A stretch of DNA of 64,000 nucleotides from Providencia huaxiensis. Lineage in GTDB: Bacteria; Pseudomonadota; Gammaproteobacteria; Enterobacterales; Enterobacteriaceae. Of the stretch, positions 40,197-50,753 are shown one piece after another. The translations under genes and the position numbers were made by a program. The stretch covers positions 1,116,001 to 1,180,000 of the forward strand of contig NZ_CP031123.2 of assembly GCF_002843235.3 (NCBI RefSeq), read 5' to 3'. The notes below the pieces were generated by a model. It did no database searches, was not told the origin of the DNA, and saw only the letters and a list, made by a program, of their open reading frames with translations. The stretch's first letter is position 1. Each line of letters starts with the position of its first letter.

Positions 40197-41471
40197 ATGT
40201 CTAGCAATAACCTGATTAAACAATTGCAAGAGCGGGGCCTCGTTGCCCAGGTAACGGATGAGGATGCGTTAGCAGAGAGACTGGCGCAGGGCCCTATCTC
40301 TCTCTATTGTGGCTTCGATCCTACCGCAGATAGCTTGCATTTGGGACATCTGGTTCCTTTGCTGTGTTTAAAACGATTCCAACTAGCCGGGCACAAGCCT
40401 GTGGCGTTGGTAGGTGGCGCAACGGGCCTTATTGGCGATCCGAGCTTTAAAGCTACTGAACGTAAATTAAATACCGCAGAAACCGTTCAAGAGTGGGTAG
40501 GAAAAATCCGTAACCAAGTTTCACCGTTTTTAAGTTTTGATTGTGGTGATAACAGTGCACGCCTTGCTAACAACTATGATTGGTTTGGCAAAATGGATGT
40601 ACTGACTTTCTTACGTGATATTGGTAAGCACTTTTCTGTTAACCAAATGATTAACCGTGAGTCTGTTAAGCAACGTTTAAATCGTGATGACGTTGGTATC
40701 TCTTTTACTGAGTTTGCCTATAATCTTTTACAAGGTTATGACTTCGCAAATATGAACAAAGAGATGGGTGTAGAACTGCAAATCGGTGGTTCTGACCAAT
40801 GGGGTAACATCACTTCGGGTATCGATTTAACTCGTCGCTTACACCAAAACCAAGTATTTGGTATGACGGTTCCTCTGATTACTAAAGCAGACGGTACTAA
40901 ATTTGGTAAAACTGAAGGTGGCGCAGTTTGGTTAGACTCCAAAAAAACCAGCCAATATAAATTCTACCAGTTCTGGATCAACACGGCAGACGCTGACGTT
41001 TATCGCTTCTTAAAATTCTTCACATTTATGGAAATAGATGAAATTAATGCACTGGAAGAAGAAGACAAAAATAGTGGTAAGGCGCCTCGAGCTCAATATG
41101 TATTAGCGGAATTGGTTACTAAACTAGTACACGGCGAAGAAGGGCTAGCAGCAGCGAAGCGTATCACAGAAAGCTTATTCTCTGGTGCAGTATCTGATTT
41201 AACTGAAGCTGATTTTGAGCAATTAGCTCAAGATGGTATGCCTTGCATTACATTAGAAGCAGGCGCTGATTTACAGCAAGCCTTAGTTGATTCAGAGTTG
41301 GTTCCTTCTCGTGGGCAAGCAAGAACGGCTATTAGCTCTAATGCGGTATCTATTAATGGCCAAAAACAAACAGAGCCAATGTATGTATTCTCTGATGCAG
41401 ACCGTTTGTTTGGTCGTTATACATTGATCCGTCGTGGTAAGAAAAACGACTGTTTAATTAATTGGAAATAG
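40197..41471 (+). CDS. tyrS: Tyrosyl-tRNA synthetase
   Basis: A class I synthetase of 424 residues, the E. coli length. Signature motifs are [10 protein letters not shown] (HIGH) and KFGKT (KMSKS). The tyrosine pocket is at [10 protein letters not shown], and a C-terminal S4 RNA-binding domain ([20 protein letters not shown]) is present. GATGGAG precedes the ATG. Its terminator abuts an ERIC-type repeat. Confidence 0.97.
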   Translation: MSSNNLIKQLQERGLVAQVTDEDALAERLAQGPISLYCGFDPTADSLHLGHLVPLLCLKRFQLAGHKPVALVGGATGLIGDPSFKATERKLNTAETVQEWVGKIRNQVSPFLSFDCGDNSARLANNYDWFGKMDVLTFLRDIGKHFSVNQMINRESVKQRLNRDDVGISFTEFAYNLLQGYDFANMNKEMGVELQIGGSDQWGNITSGIDLTRRLHQNQVFGMTVPLITKADGTKFGKTEGGAVWLDSKKTSQYKFYQFWINTADADVYRFLKFFTFMEIDEINALEEEDKNSGKAPRAQYVLAELVTKLVHGEEGLAAAKRITESLFSGAVSDLTEADFEQLAQDGMPCITLEAGADLQQALVDSELVPSRGQARTAISSNAVSINGQKQTEPMYVFSDADRLFGRYTLIRRGKKNDCLINWK

Positions 41472-41494
41472 CTCTGACTAACCTTTGTAATATC

Positions 41495-41514
41495 AGCCCG
41501 GAATTTTCCGGGCT
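41495..41514 (+). terminator. Terminator stem after tyrS, abutting an ERIC repeat
   Basis: AGCCCGGAA pairs perfectly with TTCCGGGCT. The T-run expected next is absent: the sequence passes directly into TATACTCG, the start of an ERIC-type element. Confidence 0.7.
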
Positions 41515-41640
41515 ATACTCGTCCTATTTCAAATTGCATAGGTGTTGATTGCGCTGAGTTCTCCGCATTACATACGGATCTACGCTCGTCGGGTCATCTT
41601 GCCATGTTACTTACATGCAATTCGAATTATTTGGAGTGTA
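41514..41640. repeat. ERIC-type repeat, diverged third copy
   Basis: A 127-bp element with the same ends as the pair at 398-650 (TATACTCG... and ...TTCGAATTATTTGGAGTGTA) and the same length, but many internal changes. It lies between the tyrS terminator stem and pdxY. Confidence 0.75.
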
Positions 41641-41705
41641 TTCATATTTGCAACGGGTAATCACTGATTTCTCTTCATTCGACATAACAATTCTTTGGGT
41701 TCTCA

Positions 41706-42569
41706 ATGAAAAGCGTATTATCAATTCAATCCCATGTTGTTTTCGGCCATGCAGGAAACAGTGCCGCCGCATTTCCTATGTGCCGGATGGGCGTAGATGT
41801 GTGGCCACTTAATACCGTACAATTTTCGAATCACACACAGTATCCACAATGGACTGGAAGTGTTTTTCCTGCCCAGCACTTAACTGATATCGTTGATGGA
41901 TTAGCTAAAATCCATAAATTAGAGATTTGTGATGCTGTATTAAGCGGTTATATCGGCTCAGCTGAGCAAGGAGATGATATCCTTGCGATCGTGAAAAGAG
42001 TGAAGGCAGCCAACCCGCAAGCCCTCTATTTTTGTGACCCAGTAATGGGGCATCCTGAGAAAGGTTGCATTGTGGCACCTGGTGTTGCTGAATTCCTTTG
42101 TGAGCGAGCGCTGGCTGCTTGTGATGTCATCGCACCAAATTTACTAGAGTTAGAAACATTAACGAGTAGAACAATTAAAAGTGTAGAAGAAGCCGCTCAA
42201 GCTGCTCGCGAATTGTGTCACAAAGGCCCTAAAATTGTTCTTGTTAAGCATTTAAGTCGTGCAGGGTATCGTGCTGATCGTTTTGAAATGATCCTTGTAA
42301 CAGCAGAGCATACTTGGCATGTTAGCCGTCCTCTCGTTGATTTTGGTGAAAAGCAACCTGTCGGTGTTGGTGATTTAACCAGTGGTTTAATGTTGGTTAA
42401 CTTATTGAAAGGTGAGCCCTTAGATAAGGGGCTAGAGCATGTTGCAGCAGCGGTATATGAAGTGATGATAAAAACCAAAGAAATGGGCGAGTATGAGTTA
42501 CAGCTCGTTGCGGCTCAAGACAAAATGGTTAACCCTGAACATAATTTCTGTGCAACACAATTAGATTAA
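41706..42569 (+). CDS. pdxY: Pyridoxal kinase PdxY
   Basis: A ribokinase-family enzyme of 287 residues that phosphorylates pyridoxal in B6 salvage. It begins [20 protein letters not shown] and has [15 protein letters not shown] and the anion-hole/catalytic segment [14 protein letters not shown]. Length equals E. coli PdxY. With pdxH and tyrS it forms the E. coli order pdxH-tyrS-pdxY. Confidence 0.95.
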   Translation: MKSVLSIQSHVVFGHAGNSAAAFPMCRMGVDVWPLNTVQFSNHTQYPQWTGSVFPAQHLTDIVDGLAKIHKLEICDAVLSGYIGSAEQGDDILAIVKRVKAANPQALYFCDPVMGHPEKGCIVAPGVAEFLCERALAACDVIAPNLLELETLTSRTIKSVEEAAQAARELCHKGPKIVLVKHLSRAGYRADRFEMILVTAEHTWHVSRPLVDFGEKQPVGVGDLTSGLMLVNLLKGEPLDKGLEHVAAAVYEVMIKTKEMGEYELQLVAAQDKMVNPEHNFCATQLD

Positions 42570-42586
42570 ATTGATTTGTATTATCG

Positions 42587-42618
42587 AAAATAGCGCTCTA
42601 TTGGAAGAGCGCTATTTT
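42587..42618. terminator. Bidirectional terminator between pdxY and gst
   Basis: AAAATAGCGCTCT pairs perfectly with AGAGCGCTATTTT around a 6-base loop, between two converging genes; flanking A and T runs serve both directions. Confidence 0.85.
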
Positions 42619-42623
42619 ACCGA

Positions 42624-43229
42624 TTAAATTAAACCTTCCGCTTTTAATGCATCTTGAACATTAGGGCGTTTAGCGATTTTAGCAATGAAATCTTGCAGGT
42701 GACTCAGGCTAGTTAAATCAAGCCCTACGTGTTTTGCCCAGTTACTCACAGTGAATAAATAGGCATCTGCGACACTAAAAGTATCACCAGCAAAGAAAGC
42801 TTGCTTAGCGAGTACGCTATCAACATACTCAAATTTATTAAACAATACCTTACGTACAGTATCTTTATACTCTTCTGGCGTTCCTGGTGTGAATAAAGGT
42901 GAGAAAGTTTTATGGAGTTCTGTCGAAATAAAATTCAAAGCTTCTAACTGGTGATAACGTTTCATCGAACCTGGAAGCGCGATTAGGTTACGATCTGGTT
43001 TTTGATCTGCAATATATTGAACAATAATTGCACCTTCTGTAAGTTGTTCACCATTATCCAGCACTAAAGTGGGTACTTGACCTTTCGGGTTTATCGCTAA
43101 AAAGTCTTCACCTTTCTCTGTTTTTTTCTCTTTTATATTCACTCGTTCAATACTGAAATCTAAACCAGTTTCACGCAGAATGATGTGGGGAGAAAGTGAG
43201 CAAGCACCGGGAGCGTAATATAATTTCAT
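42624..43229 (-). CDS. gstA: Glutathione S-transferase, beta class
   Basis: A 201-residue cytosolic GST. It begins [18 protein letters not shown]; the beta-class cysteine (Cys10) is present. The thioredoxin-like half includes [12 protein letters not shown], and the helical half includes [14 protein letters not shown]. Of two adjacent ATGs the second has better spacing to GGAG. It follows pdxY as in E. coli. Confidence 0.93.
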   Translation of the reverse strand: MKLYYAPGACSLSPHIILRETGLDFSIERVNIKEKKTEKGEDFLAINPKGQVPTLVLDNGEQLTEGAIIVQYIADQKPDRNLIALPGSMKRYHQLEALNFISTELHKTFSPLFTPGTPEEYKDTVRKVLFNKFEYVDSVLAKQAFFAGDTFSVADAYLFTVSNWAKHVGLDLTSLSHLQDFIAKIAKRPNVQDALKAEGLI

Positions 43230-43533
43230 CATAAAACTCCTAAATTATTGAGTTAGCATTCATATGGCAGATAAACACATATCACTTAAGTATATCATCA
43301 CTTTCTGTTAACGAATTGCCATCAAGTGTGAGTTAAAAAATAAAACCCAAAATCGGACTGAAATTATCGTTAATATAAACAAGCAGAGTACAACCAGTGT
43401 TTAAAACTATAAATGATAAAAATACATAAATCTAAGATAGTTACCTTATGTAAGGAAATACTATTTTGTTAAACTCCTCACCTTGTCTTATGAAAAAAAT
43501 AAACCGAATAATAAGTAACAGGTGAGTAAATAA
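43230..43533. other. gstA-DUF817 divergent gap
   Basis: A 304-bp AT-rich promoter region between divergent genes. I see no distinct motif. Confidence 0.5.
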
Positions 43534-44400
43534 ATGACCAGCTTGTGTCAAAAATTGAATTTTTTAGGAAAACTAGACCAAATTTTAATGGCTCATCAGC
43601 CAAATAAGAGCCATGGGATTAAACGTTTTCTATTAGAGTTTTGGTTTTTCGGTTTAATTAATGCTCGTTCCTGTTTATTCGCTGGATTTTTCTTTTTAGC
43701 ACTATTCTTGGTACCCGCTAAAGGGCTAATTGGCATACCTCGCTATGATGTGCTACTAATTTTTGCGGTTATTTTTCAAGGATTGTTGGTTTGGTCAAAA
43801 CTAGAAACTTGGGATGAATTAAAAGCGATTTGTGTTTTTCATTTAGTCGGTTTTATGATGGAACTGTTTAAAACATCAGCAACAATTGGTTCATGGCAAT
43901 ACCCGGATGAAGCCTACACAAAACTTTGGGGGGTTCCTTTATTTACTGGCTTTATGTATGCGGCAGTAGGGAGCTATATCATTCAGTCTTGGCGGTTTTT
44001 TAAAGTAAGAATTGAACACTACCCACCTTACTGGATGGCAACAGTAGTCGCTCTGGCTATTTATATTAATTTTTTTAGTCATCATTATATTGATGATTAT
44101 CGCTGGTATTTAGCTTCATTTATTATGGGATTGTATGCACGTAGTATGGTTTTTTATACTCCGCTTGATAAAGAACGAAAAATGCCATTATTGCTCGCAT
44201 TTATGCTAATTGGCTTTTTTATTTGGCTGGCTGAAAATTTTGGGACATTTTTTGGTGTTTGGCAATATCCAAACCAAATTGGTGCTTGGTCAATGGTACA
44301 TGCAGGTAAGTGGGGGGCCTGGTCACTGTTAGTGATTGTTACCTTTACAATTGTTGTACATCTTAAACATATTAAAGCCAATGTGACGATAGCCCGTTAA
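43534..44400 (+). CDS. DUF817 family membrane protein
   Basis: A 288-residue integral membrane protein with about 8 hydrophobic segments. It matches the DUF817 family (Bacillus YoaT-like): LLEFWFFGLINARSCLFAG near residue 35, SATIGSWQYPD near 115 and FFGVWQYPNQIGAW near 250, a repeated GxWQYP motif. Function is unknown. AGGTGAG lies before the ATG. E. coli lacks this gene here; it sits between gst and sap as an insertion in the shared order. Confidence 0.8.
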   Translation: MTSLCQKLNFLGKLDQILMAHQPNKSHGIKRFLLEFWFFGLINARSCLFAGFFFLALFLVPAKGLIGIPRYDVLLIFAVIFQGLLVWSKLETWDELKAICVFHLVGFMMELFKTSATIGSWQYPDEAYTKLWGVPLFTGFMYAAVGSYIIQSWRFFKVRIEHYPPYWMATVVALAIYINFFSHHYIDDYRWYLASFIMGLYARSMVFYTPLDKERKMPLLLAFMLIGFFIWLAENFGTFFGVWQYPNQIGAWSMVHAGKWGAWSLLVIVTFTIVVHLKHIKANVTIAR

Positions 44401-44409
44401 ATAACAAGT

Positions 44410-44455
44410 TTAATTCATTGTCTGTGAAGAATTTTATCCACAGACAATGAATTAA
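44410..44455. terminator. Long bidirectional hairpin between the DUF817 gene and sapF
   Basis: A perfect 17-bp stem: TTAATTCATTGTCTGTG at 44410-44426 with its reverse complement at 44439-44455, loop of 12. It lies between converging genes. T-runs are poor, so it may act as an RNA-protecting hairpin as well as a terminator. Confidence 0.6.
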
Positions 44456-44458
44456 CGC

Positions 44459-45262
44459 TTACAAGTCTTGCCGCCAAGCATCAATCGACAAGGGTTCACC
44501 GAAGTGACTTTCAATTAACCGGCGGGTAACGTCGTGGAGAGGGGCGGCTAAAACTTCTGCGGTATTACCACGCTCAACAACTTCGCCTTTATCCATGACA
44601 AGCATTTTATCGCTGACGTGCTTCATCATCCCTAAGTGCTGGGTAACATAGATAAATGCAATATCTTGTTTTGCTTGTAAATCTAGCATTAAATTGATGA
44701 TTTGCGAGCGCATAGACATGTCTAACGAAGCCAATGCTTCATCAGCAATAATAATCTCGGGTTGTAGAATAAGTGCTCTTGCCAGTGCAATACGCTGTTT
44801 TTGCCCTGATGCTAACATATGCGGATAGTATTCAGCGTGGTCAGCAAGTAACCCGACTTGGCGAAGTGTTTGAATAATGCGCCTTTCACGTTCTATACCA
44901 GTCAAGTCAGTGTTTAATTTTAAAGGGAGTTCAAGCGTTTGACCAATACGTTGTCTTGGATTTAGGGATGTACTTGGATCTTGGAAAATCATGCGAACAC
45001 GCTGACAACGGTAGCTATAATCGCCAAAATTTAGGCGTTGACCACGAATGAAAATATCGCCGCTGGTGGGTTCAACAACACCTGATAACATCCGTGCAAG
45101 CGTTGATTTCCCTGAACCATTGGCACCAATAATAGCTAATGTTTGGCCTGCCTGTAAGTTAAAGCTAACGGGCTTAACAGCTTGCAATTCGTGCCGATGA
45201 AATAGGCCTTCACGAAAACGGAAAGTTTTAGTGAGATTACGGACTTCAAGTAAAGTTTCCAT
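44459..45262 (-). CDS. sapF: Sap transporter ATP-binding protein SapF
   Basis: An ABC ATPase of 267 residues: Walker A GANGSGKST, signature LASGQKQRIALARAL, Walker B IIIADEALASLD. Closest to SapF of the peptide-type sapABCDF system. In E. coli SapBCDF has been linked to putrescine export; in Salmonella and Haemophilus Sap is linked to antimicrobial peptide resistance. It starts directly after the sapD stop. Confidence 0.93.
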   Translation of the reverse strand: METLLEVRNLTKTFRFREGLFHRHELQAVKPVSFNLQAGQTLAIIGANGSGKSTLARMLSGVVEPTSGDIFIRGQRLNFGDYSYRCQRVRMIFQDPSTSLNPRQRIGQTLELPLKLNTDLTGIERERRIIQTLRQVGLLADHAEYYPHMLASGQKQRIALARALILQPEIIIADEALASLDMSMRSQIINLMLDLQAKQDIAFIYVTQHLGMMKHVSDKMLVMDKGEVVERGNTAEVLAAPLHDVTRRLIESHFGEPLSIDAWRQDL

Positions 45263-46258
45263 TTAAGATTGCTCCTCGGTGTTTAGCGGGTAATGGCAAG
45301 CAACGAGGTGGCCTTTAATATTGCGCAGTTGAGGCGCATTGATACAAGTGCGTTGTGCATAAGGGCAACGGGGGCCAAGGCGGCAACCAATAGGCAAATG
45401 CTCAAGAGAAGGAATTGCTCCGGGTAACGTATTTAATCGTCCTTTGTGGGGAAGAGGGCTTTCAAAATCAGGGATTGAGCGGATCAACGCTTGGGTATAA
45501 GGATGGCGTGGCCGTTGCAGAATATCTTCAGGTGTTGCGCTCTCAACCGTTTGCCCACAATAGAGTACGTTAATGCGATCAACAAGTTTTGACATCATTT
45601 CCATATCATGGCTAATGAGCAAAATCCCCATATTATTGTTTTGATTTAATTTATCCAATAAACGGAAAATTTGTGCCTGAGTGGTAGACTCCATCGCATT
45701 GGTAGGTTCGTCAGCGATTAATAACCGTGGTTGGTTAGCTATCGCAATCGCTATCATGACTTTTTGACATTCACCATCGGTGAGTTCATAAGGGTAACTG
45801 CGCATGATATCTTTATGATCTTTTATCCCCACACGGTGTAACAGTTCTATCGCACGGCGTTTACGCCAATTAAAACGCTGCCACCAGCGGCCTTTATAAG
45901 TCCAACCTGGGATTGATTGAATAAGCTGTTTGCCGATATCAGCGGCAGGGTCGAGGCAAGACTGGGGTTCTTGAAATATCATAGAGATATTATGGCCAAT
46001 TAACTTGCGACGTTTACGTGGGCTGAGTTTTAGTAAGTCAATGTCTTGAAATCGAAAACGGTCGGCTTTTACACGAATGTTATCTTTAGTTACGCCACAG
46101 ATAGCTTTCGCAATTAGGCTTTTCCCAGAGCCTGATTCGCCAACTAAACCTCGGATTTCCCCTTCAGATAATGTCATGGATACGCGATCAACAGCTTTGA
46201 CTGGGCCATTGGCAGTCATAAATTCGATAGTTAAATTGCGGATGTCTAGTAGTGGCAT
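45263..46258 (-). CDS. sapD: Sap transporter ATP-binding protein SapD
   Basis: A 331-residue ABC ATPase of the Opp/Dpp type: Walker [10 protein letters not shown], signature [16 protein letters not shown], Walker [13 protein letters not shown], and the C-terminal cysteine-rich oligopeptide segment ([14 protein letters not shown]). SapD also supports Trk potassium uptake in E. coli. It overlaps sapC by one base. Confidence 0.94.
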   Translation of the reverse strand: MPLLDIRNLTIEFMTANGPVKAVDRVSMTLSEGEIRGLVGESGSGKSLIAKAICGVTKDNIRVKADRFRFQDIDLLKLSPRKRRKLIGHNISMIFQEPQSCLDPAADIGKQLIQSIPGWTYKGRWWQRFNWRKRRAIELLHRVGIKDHKDIMRSYPYELTDGECQKVMIAIAIANQPRLLIADEPTNAMESTTQAQIFRLLDKLNQNNNMGILLISHDMEMMSKLVDRINVLYCGQTVESATPEDILQRPRHPYTQALIRSIPDFESPLPHKGRLNTLPGAIPSLEHLPIGCRLGPRCPYAQRTCINAPQLRNIKGHLVACHYPLNTEEQS

Positions 46259-47148
46259 TATTCAACTCCCGCGTTGATGGCACGGTGTAGCCCATCCCCT
46301 AAAAGGTTAACGAAAAGTACGCTTATCATGATAGCAACACCGGGTAAGATAACCGTCCAGGGAGCAACGTAGATAAGTTCTAAAGTATCTCCTAGCATGG
46401 CGCCCCATTCAGAAGATGGAAGTTGTGCACCTAAATCAAGGAAACCTAAAGCGGCAATATCTAAAATGGCAATTGAAAGTGCCCGAGTTAGTTCAGTTAC
46501 GAGAATAGGGGTGATGTTTGGTAGTACGGTATACCATAAAATAAAAATGTTTGAAGCGCCATCAAGGCGTGCGGCAACAATGTACTCTTTATCTAACTCA
46601 TCATGAACAGCGACATAAATGGTTCTTACCATCCGTGGAATTAATGCAAGGCAAATGGCGAGCATCGCATTTTGTAGGCTAGCGCCCATAAATGCGACGA
46701 CAATAATAGCCAGTAATAAAGACGGAATTGACAGTAATGTATCGAGTATATGGTTGAAAATTGCAGATTTTAATCCACGAGTCATCCCTGCTAAGCAGCC
46801 CAGAACTAACCCTATCAGTGTTGCTACCAATGTGACTAAAATAGCCGCACCAAACGTTGATTTAGTGCCAATTAATAGCCGACTCAGAATATCGCGGCCA
46901 AGGTCGTCAGTCCCAAAGAAGAAAGCAACATCACCATAATGTGACCAAGATGGTGGTGTTAATTGGTAACCCAAAAACTGTTGATCTAGTGCATAAGGCG
47001 CTAGGTAAGAGCCAACAAAGCATAAAATTAATAAAACTAACACACCAACAAATCCCACCATAGAAACCACATCTGATGAGAAGATATTCCATACCACACG
47101 TGTTGGGGATGGCATTTTTTGTTCACGATAAAAATTATCTGAGGACAT
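46258..47148 (-). CDS. sapC: Sap transporter permease SapC
   Basis: A 296-residue inner-membrane permease with about 6 spans, DppC/OppC-like ([16 protein letters not shown] near residue 78 and the EAA-loop segment AARLDGASN). Overlaps sapB by 14 bp, consistent with one operon. Confidence 0.94.
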   Translation of the reverse strand: MSSDNFYREQKMPSPTRVVWNIFSSDVVSMVGFVGVLVLLILCFVGSYLAPYALDQQFLGYQLTPPSWSHYGDVAFFFGTDDLGRDILSRLLIGTKSTFGAAILVTLVATLIGLVLGCLAGMTRGLKSAIFNHILDTLLSIPSLLLAIIVVAFMGASLQNAMLAICLALIPRMVRTIYVAVHDELDKEYIVAARLDGASNIFILWYTVLPNITPILVTELTRALSIAILDIAALGFLDLGAQLPSSEWGAMLGDTLELIYVAPWTVILPGVAIMISVLFVNLLGDGLHRAINAGVE

Positions 47149-48100
47149 ACCAATCCTTATGTTTTAATGGGTCCATCATGGCGCCTAAAATATCAGACAA
47201 CACATTTACAGTAATCACTAATGCGCCAATTAGCATTACGCCAGCAGAAATTGCGGAGTAGTCTTCTTGGCGGATTGCTGTCACTAACCAACGGCCAAGC
47301 CCTGGCCAGTTAAAAACGAGTTCGGTTACCATAGTTAGTGTCAACATGGTGGAAAACTGTAACCCAAGTTTAGGAATAATTGGGGGGATAGCATTATGGA
47401 AAATATGGCGACGAATGATTTTAATTCGTGAAAGCCCTCGAATAGCGGCCGCTTTGATATAATTTTCACTGGCGATTTCTTCGGTGCTATTGCGTACTAA
47501 CCGAATAACCTCTGTTGTAGGCGCCAGCGCCAAAGTAAGAACAGGTAACACCATGTGTTCAAGTACATTGATAATCATATCCTTACGATAGGGCGAATCA
47601 GAAAGCCATGCATCAACCAAGGCAAAGCCAGTCACTGTTTTTAAATTATATAAGAGGTCAATTCGACCAGATACAGGTAGCCAGCCTAGATGTAATGAGA
47701 AAAAGAGGGTTAAGACTAGGGCGAGTACAAATACAGGGACAGAAAATCCTAATAAAGCAAAAACACTGATAGCAATATCTGCGGGTTTGTTACGCCAAAA
47801 AGCAGCAATGATACCCAGTGGTATACCTGTCGTTAAAGCAAAAATAAACGCTAAAATGCACAATTCCATTGTTGCAGGGAATGTATCTCTTAATTGTTCG
47901 CTGATGGGTTCCCCGTTGATACTTGAAACACCAAAATCAAAATGGAGTAAGCCTTCAAAATAAAAAATGTAAGCGTCAATAAGTGAGGCGCCACTCAATG
48001 GGGCATTGGGCGTAAAATAGCTTAAGCTAAAGCTGACTAGCGATAAGAAGAACACCGTGACTAATAAAAGTAAAAAACGACGCAGTGAATAAATAATCAT
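47135..48100 (-). CDS. sapB: Sap transporter permease SapB
   Basis: A 321-residue DppB-type permease: N-terminal span, [20 protein letters not shown], and the coupling loop [20 protein letters not shown]. Forms the membrane channel with SapC. Overlaps sapA by 4 bp. Confidence 0.94.
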   Translation of the reverse strand: MIIYSLRRFLLLLVTVFFLSLVSFSLSYFTPNAPLSGASLIDAYIFYFEGLLHFDFGVSSINGEPISEQLRDTFPATMELCILAFIFALTTGIPLGIIAAFWRNKPADIAISVFALLGFSVPVFVLALVLTLFFSLHLGWLPVSGRIDLLYNLKTVTGFALVDAWLSDSPYRKDMIINVLEHMVLPVLTLALAPTTEVIRLVRNSTEEIASENYIKAAAIRGLSRIKIIRRHIFHNAIPPIIPKLGLQFSTMLTLTMVTELVFNWPGLGRWLVTAIRQEDYSAISAGVMLIGALVITVNVLSDILGAMMDPLKHKDWYVLR

Positions 48101-49782
48101 GGTTGCTGCCTCTGTTTTTTCGGAGAAACTTTCTCAGCCTGTTCCATTTCTCGATACACACCAGCAAATGAGGTATTACCAAACGCACTGATCATTAGCC
48201 CTTTTATATCATAGCGGTAGGCTTGTAAACGTAAAGAATAGGCAAGCGGTAAGACGGGTAAATCCTCCCCTAAAATTTGCTGTGCTTGGTGGTAGTAATC
48301 TATACGTGCGGCTAATTGTTGCGTCAAGAGTGCCTTATGTAAGATTTCATCAAAGGCGGGGTTACACCAATGGCTTAGGTTGGTTTGGGAACCAATTGCC
48401 GCACAACTCAGTAGCGGACGGAAAAAACTGTCTGGGTCATTACTGTCAGTTGTCCAGCCCGCTAATGTCATATCATGGCTTCTATCCATTAATTGGTTTT
48501 CTTGGAATCGGCCTTCGACAGAACGGATATTCATAACAATACCCACCTGTGCCAAGTCCGCTTGAATAAGCTCAGCCATCTTAAGTGGGCTTGGGTTATA
48601 TGATTGAGAGGCGATTGGCACCCATAAATCTAATTTTAGATTTTCTAATCCCATCTCTTTGAGCATTTGTTTGGAAAGCTCGGGATTATAATCGGTGATC
48701 TTTGCTTGGTTGTCATAAGCCCATGATGCTCTGGGTAAAATAGACGCGGCTGTTTCTGCTGTGCCATAATAGATTGACTGCATAAGACGCTCATTATTAA
48801 TTGCATAAGCAATGGCTTGGCGCACTTTTAGTTTATCTAAAGGGGGTTTACTGGTATTAAATGCGAGGTAGGCAATATTCATCCCAGAGCGCATAGAAAT
48901 CCGCAAGCGTGGGTCATCTCGTAATACTTTTAATTGGCTTGCTGCAGGGTAAGCTAGAACATCACATTCCCCTGTGAGTAATTTCGAAATACGGCCAGTT
49001 CCTCCGGCTCCCATATCAACAACCACTTCTTCCATACGTGGTAATCCCTTCCAGTAGTTATCATTTCTGAGGAGCCTAACGAATTGCCCTGCTTGGTAGT
49101 CATCTAAATGAAATGGACCCGTACCTACAGGCCGCCAATCGATCAGCTCTTGGCGATTGATACTTGAAAGGTAATCGGCATACTCGGATGAAAGAACAGG
49201 AGCATAGTGGGTTGCCAAGTGCCATAAAAAAGACGCATCAGGTGAGTTCAAACGGAACTCTACTGTATGGTTATTTATTTTACGTATGCTTTGGACACTG
49301 TTGGCAAACTGTAAGCTATCAAAATAAGGGTAACGCCCCCCATTAATATAGTGATAAGGCTGGTTTACCTCAAACATGCGGGAAAAACTAAACACAACAT
49401 CATCGGCATTCATATTGCGCGTTGGTGTAAACCAAGCTGTGTTTTGGAATTTAACATCTTTACGCAGGTATAAACGATAAGTCGCACCATTATCGAGAAC
49501 TTCCCATCTCGCGGCCAGTTCTGGAACCAAGCGATAGGTAAATGGGTCAACATCTAACAGGCGATCATAAATTTGAGCACCTAGAGGGTCGACAATCAGC
49601 CCGCTACTGACTAGCTGTGGATTAAATGTGGTAACAATCCCATTTACACAGTAAATAAAACCTTTTTGGCGTATGTCTGCAGGGACCTCGTTAGCCACAA
49701 TATCGGTAAAGCGCTCTTGGTTATTAAGCGCTTGTGCAGACACAGATATGATAAATAAAAACCAAAGAGTTAATAGGCGCAT
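48097..49782 (-). CDS. sapA: Periplasmic solute-binding protein SapA
   Basis: A 561-residue cluster C (peptide-type) binding protein, the first gene of sapABCDF. Signal peptide: residues 1-18 ([11 protein letters not shown]). Motifs of the family: [21 protein letters not shown] and [14 protein letters not shown]. Family role: binds the substrate of the Sap ABC transporter in the periplasm. A pair of palindromes lies between sapA and ryhB. Confidence 0.93.
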   Translation of the reverse strand: MRLLTLWFLFIISVSAQALNNQERFTDIVANEVPADIRQKGFIYCVNGIVTTFNPQLVSSGLIVDPLGAQIYDRLLDVDPFTYRLVPELAARWEVLDNGATYRLYLRKDVKFQNTAWFTPTRNMNADDVVFSFSRMFEVNQPYHYINGGRYPYFDSLQFANSVQSIRKINNHTVEFRLNSPDASFLWHLATHYAPVLSSEYADYLSSINRQELIDWRPVGTGPFHLDDYQAGQFVRLLRNDNYWKGLPRMEEVVVDMGAGGTGRISKLLTGECDVLAYPAASQLKVLRDDPRLRISMRSGMNIAYLAFNTSKPPLDKLKVRQAIAYAINNERLMQSIYYGTAETAASILPRASWAYDNQAKITDYNPELSKQMLKEMGLENLKLDLWVPIASQSYNPSPLKMAELIQADLAQVGIVMNIRSVEGRFQENQLMDRSHDMTLAGWTTDSNDPDSFFRPLLSCAAIGSQTNLSHWCNPAFDEILHKALLTQQLAARIDYYHQAQQILGEDLPVLPLAYSLRLQAYRYDIKGLMISAFGNTSFAGVYREMEQAEKVSPKKQRQQP

Positions 49783-49894
49783 ACCACTGACATCGTTAAC
49801 TAGAATTCACCTATTGTAGCGTAAAAATGGGGGGACAGGGTATAAGCAAAATTTAGCCAAACAAAGTTTAAAAATTAAGCAAAAAAGGAAGGTG

Positions 49895-49966
49895 TTAGTA
49901 TAATGATTAACTTAAATTATTATACTAATCATTGAAGTATGTCTTAATGAGAAAAAATCTCATTAA
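49895..49966. repeat. Two perfect inverted repeats upstream of sapA and ryhB
   Basis: A 10-bp repeat pair with a 14-base spacer (49895-49904 and 49919-49928) is followed 15 bp later by a 9-bp hairpin with a 5-A loop (49944-49966). They lie 110-190 bp before sapA and just upstream of the ryhB promoter. Confidence 0.55.
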
Positions 49967-49971
49967 AAAGC

Positions 49972-50005
49972 TTTACAAATGACACTGATAACGATTATCA
50001 TTCGT
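49972..50005 (+). promoter_or_regulatory. ryhB promoter with Fur-like box
   Basis: TTTACA (49972-49977) and TATCAT (49996-50001) form a promoter with an 18-base spacer. The Fur-like box GATAACGATTATCATTCGT (49987-50005) overlaps the -10 element and matches the consensus at 14 of 19 positions. This is the arrangement expected for iron repression of ryhB. Confidence 0.75.
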
Positions 50006-50007
50006 TT

Positions 50008-50106
50008 TGTCACTTAAGCTAAGTGCTTATGTAGACAAGGCATGACATTGCTCACATTGCTTCCAGTGTTTTATTTAATAGCCAGCTTGGGTGCTGGCTT
50101 TTTTTT
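50008..50106 (+). ncRNA. ryhB: RyhB small regulatory RNA
   Basis: The core TTGCTCACATTGCTTCC (50048-50064) is identical to the conserved single-stranded region of E. coli RyhB. The surroundings fit as well: a 5' hairpin (CACTTA/TAAGTG at 50011-50025), then the core, then the terminator AGCCAGC/GCTGGCT (50080-50099) followed by eight U. RyhB is an Hfq-dependent RNA made when iron is low; it silences mRNAs of iron-using proteins, including sodB. The 5' end is estimated from the promoter. It lies next to sapA, unlike its E. coli position. Confidence 0.92.
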
Positions 50107-50147
50107 ATGTAAAAATAATGGAGCCTGTTTTACATTGTTTTTTGCTA

Positions 50148-50753
50148 TTACTCTAAACCCACATAGTGTAGGTCTTCATCGGTCACTTTACCTTGGAGAG
50201 TACAAAAGAAACGAACAACACCTCTTTGCTCATCTTTTTCAATAATCAGCATTTTTTCAGCAGCATTCGGGTCTAAGTTGTAGTCTTGCGTTGCGTATTC
50301 GTTAAATACCCATTTACCCTGCAAGTTGTGGCGGATCATCGGTGAGTAGATGTAAGTATTTCCCACCTTTATAATAGCAATCTTTGATGAAGTATAGCGG
50401 ACAACCTCTTCGAGGCTTTGAGTGGTTTCAAATCCCCAAAAATAGTATTGACCACGTAAGCCTAAATAGGAGAAGTCATCATATTTATCAAAATTACTAT
50501 AGCTAACAAAAAAACGGTTAAAAGTAACAATACCTGTTGGTGAAAAGTTGAGATCAACAGAAATTTGTTCGCCGTCACCTAATTGCCTATTTTTCAATCT
50601 GTTAGATACATCGTTTAAAACGGGGTACTCTTTTATTTTCTCGAAAAAAGCAGCGTCACAGTAAGAAAATGTTCTCATCAATGATTCCGCATAGACTACA
50701 GGAGATAACCCTAGAAGAAAAAAGGTGATAGCGAGTATATTTATATTCTTCAT
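50148..50753 (-). CDS. Secreted protein of unknown function
   Basis: A 201-residue protein with a clear signal peptide (residues 1-22, ending VVYA before Glu). The mature part has two cysteines, one near residue 32 (FSYCDAAFF) and one near the C-terminus (RFFCTLQG), which could form a disulfide. It is rich in aromatic residues and probably beta-stranded. I do not recognise the family. GGAGCC lies before the ATG. The 3' end is 42 bp from the RyhB terminator, converging on it. No partner gene is evident. Confidence 0.65.
   Translation of the reverse strand: MKNINILAITFFLLGLSPVVYAESLMRTFSYCDAAFFEKIKEYPVLNDVSNRLKNRQLGDGEQISVDLNFSPTGIVTFNRFFVSYSNFDKYDDFSYLGLRGQYYFWGFETTQSLEEVVRYTSSKIAIIKVGNTYIYSPMIRHNLQGKWVFNEYATQDYNLDPNAAEKMLIIEKDEQRGVVRFFCTLQGKVTDEDLHYVGLE

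Larger units (their letters stand above)
49783..50147. other. sapA-ryhB region
   Basis: A 365-bp gap that contains RyhB and its promoter (below), plus two perfect inverted repeats: TTAGTATAAT/ATTATACTAA (49895-49928) and TTAATGAGA/TCTCATTAA with a 5-A loop (49944-49966). The open frame starting inside RyhB at 50042 is not a gene. Confidence 0.6.

Noticed and set aside
50042-50245. A 67-codon frame starting in the RyhB core
   Set aside because: The start lies inside the RNA and the frame crosses its terminator; the DNA is explained by ryhB.
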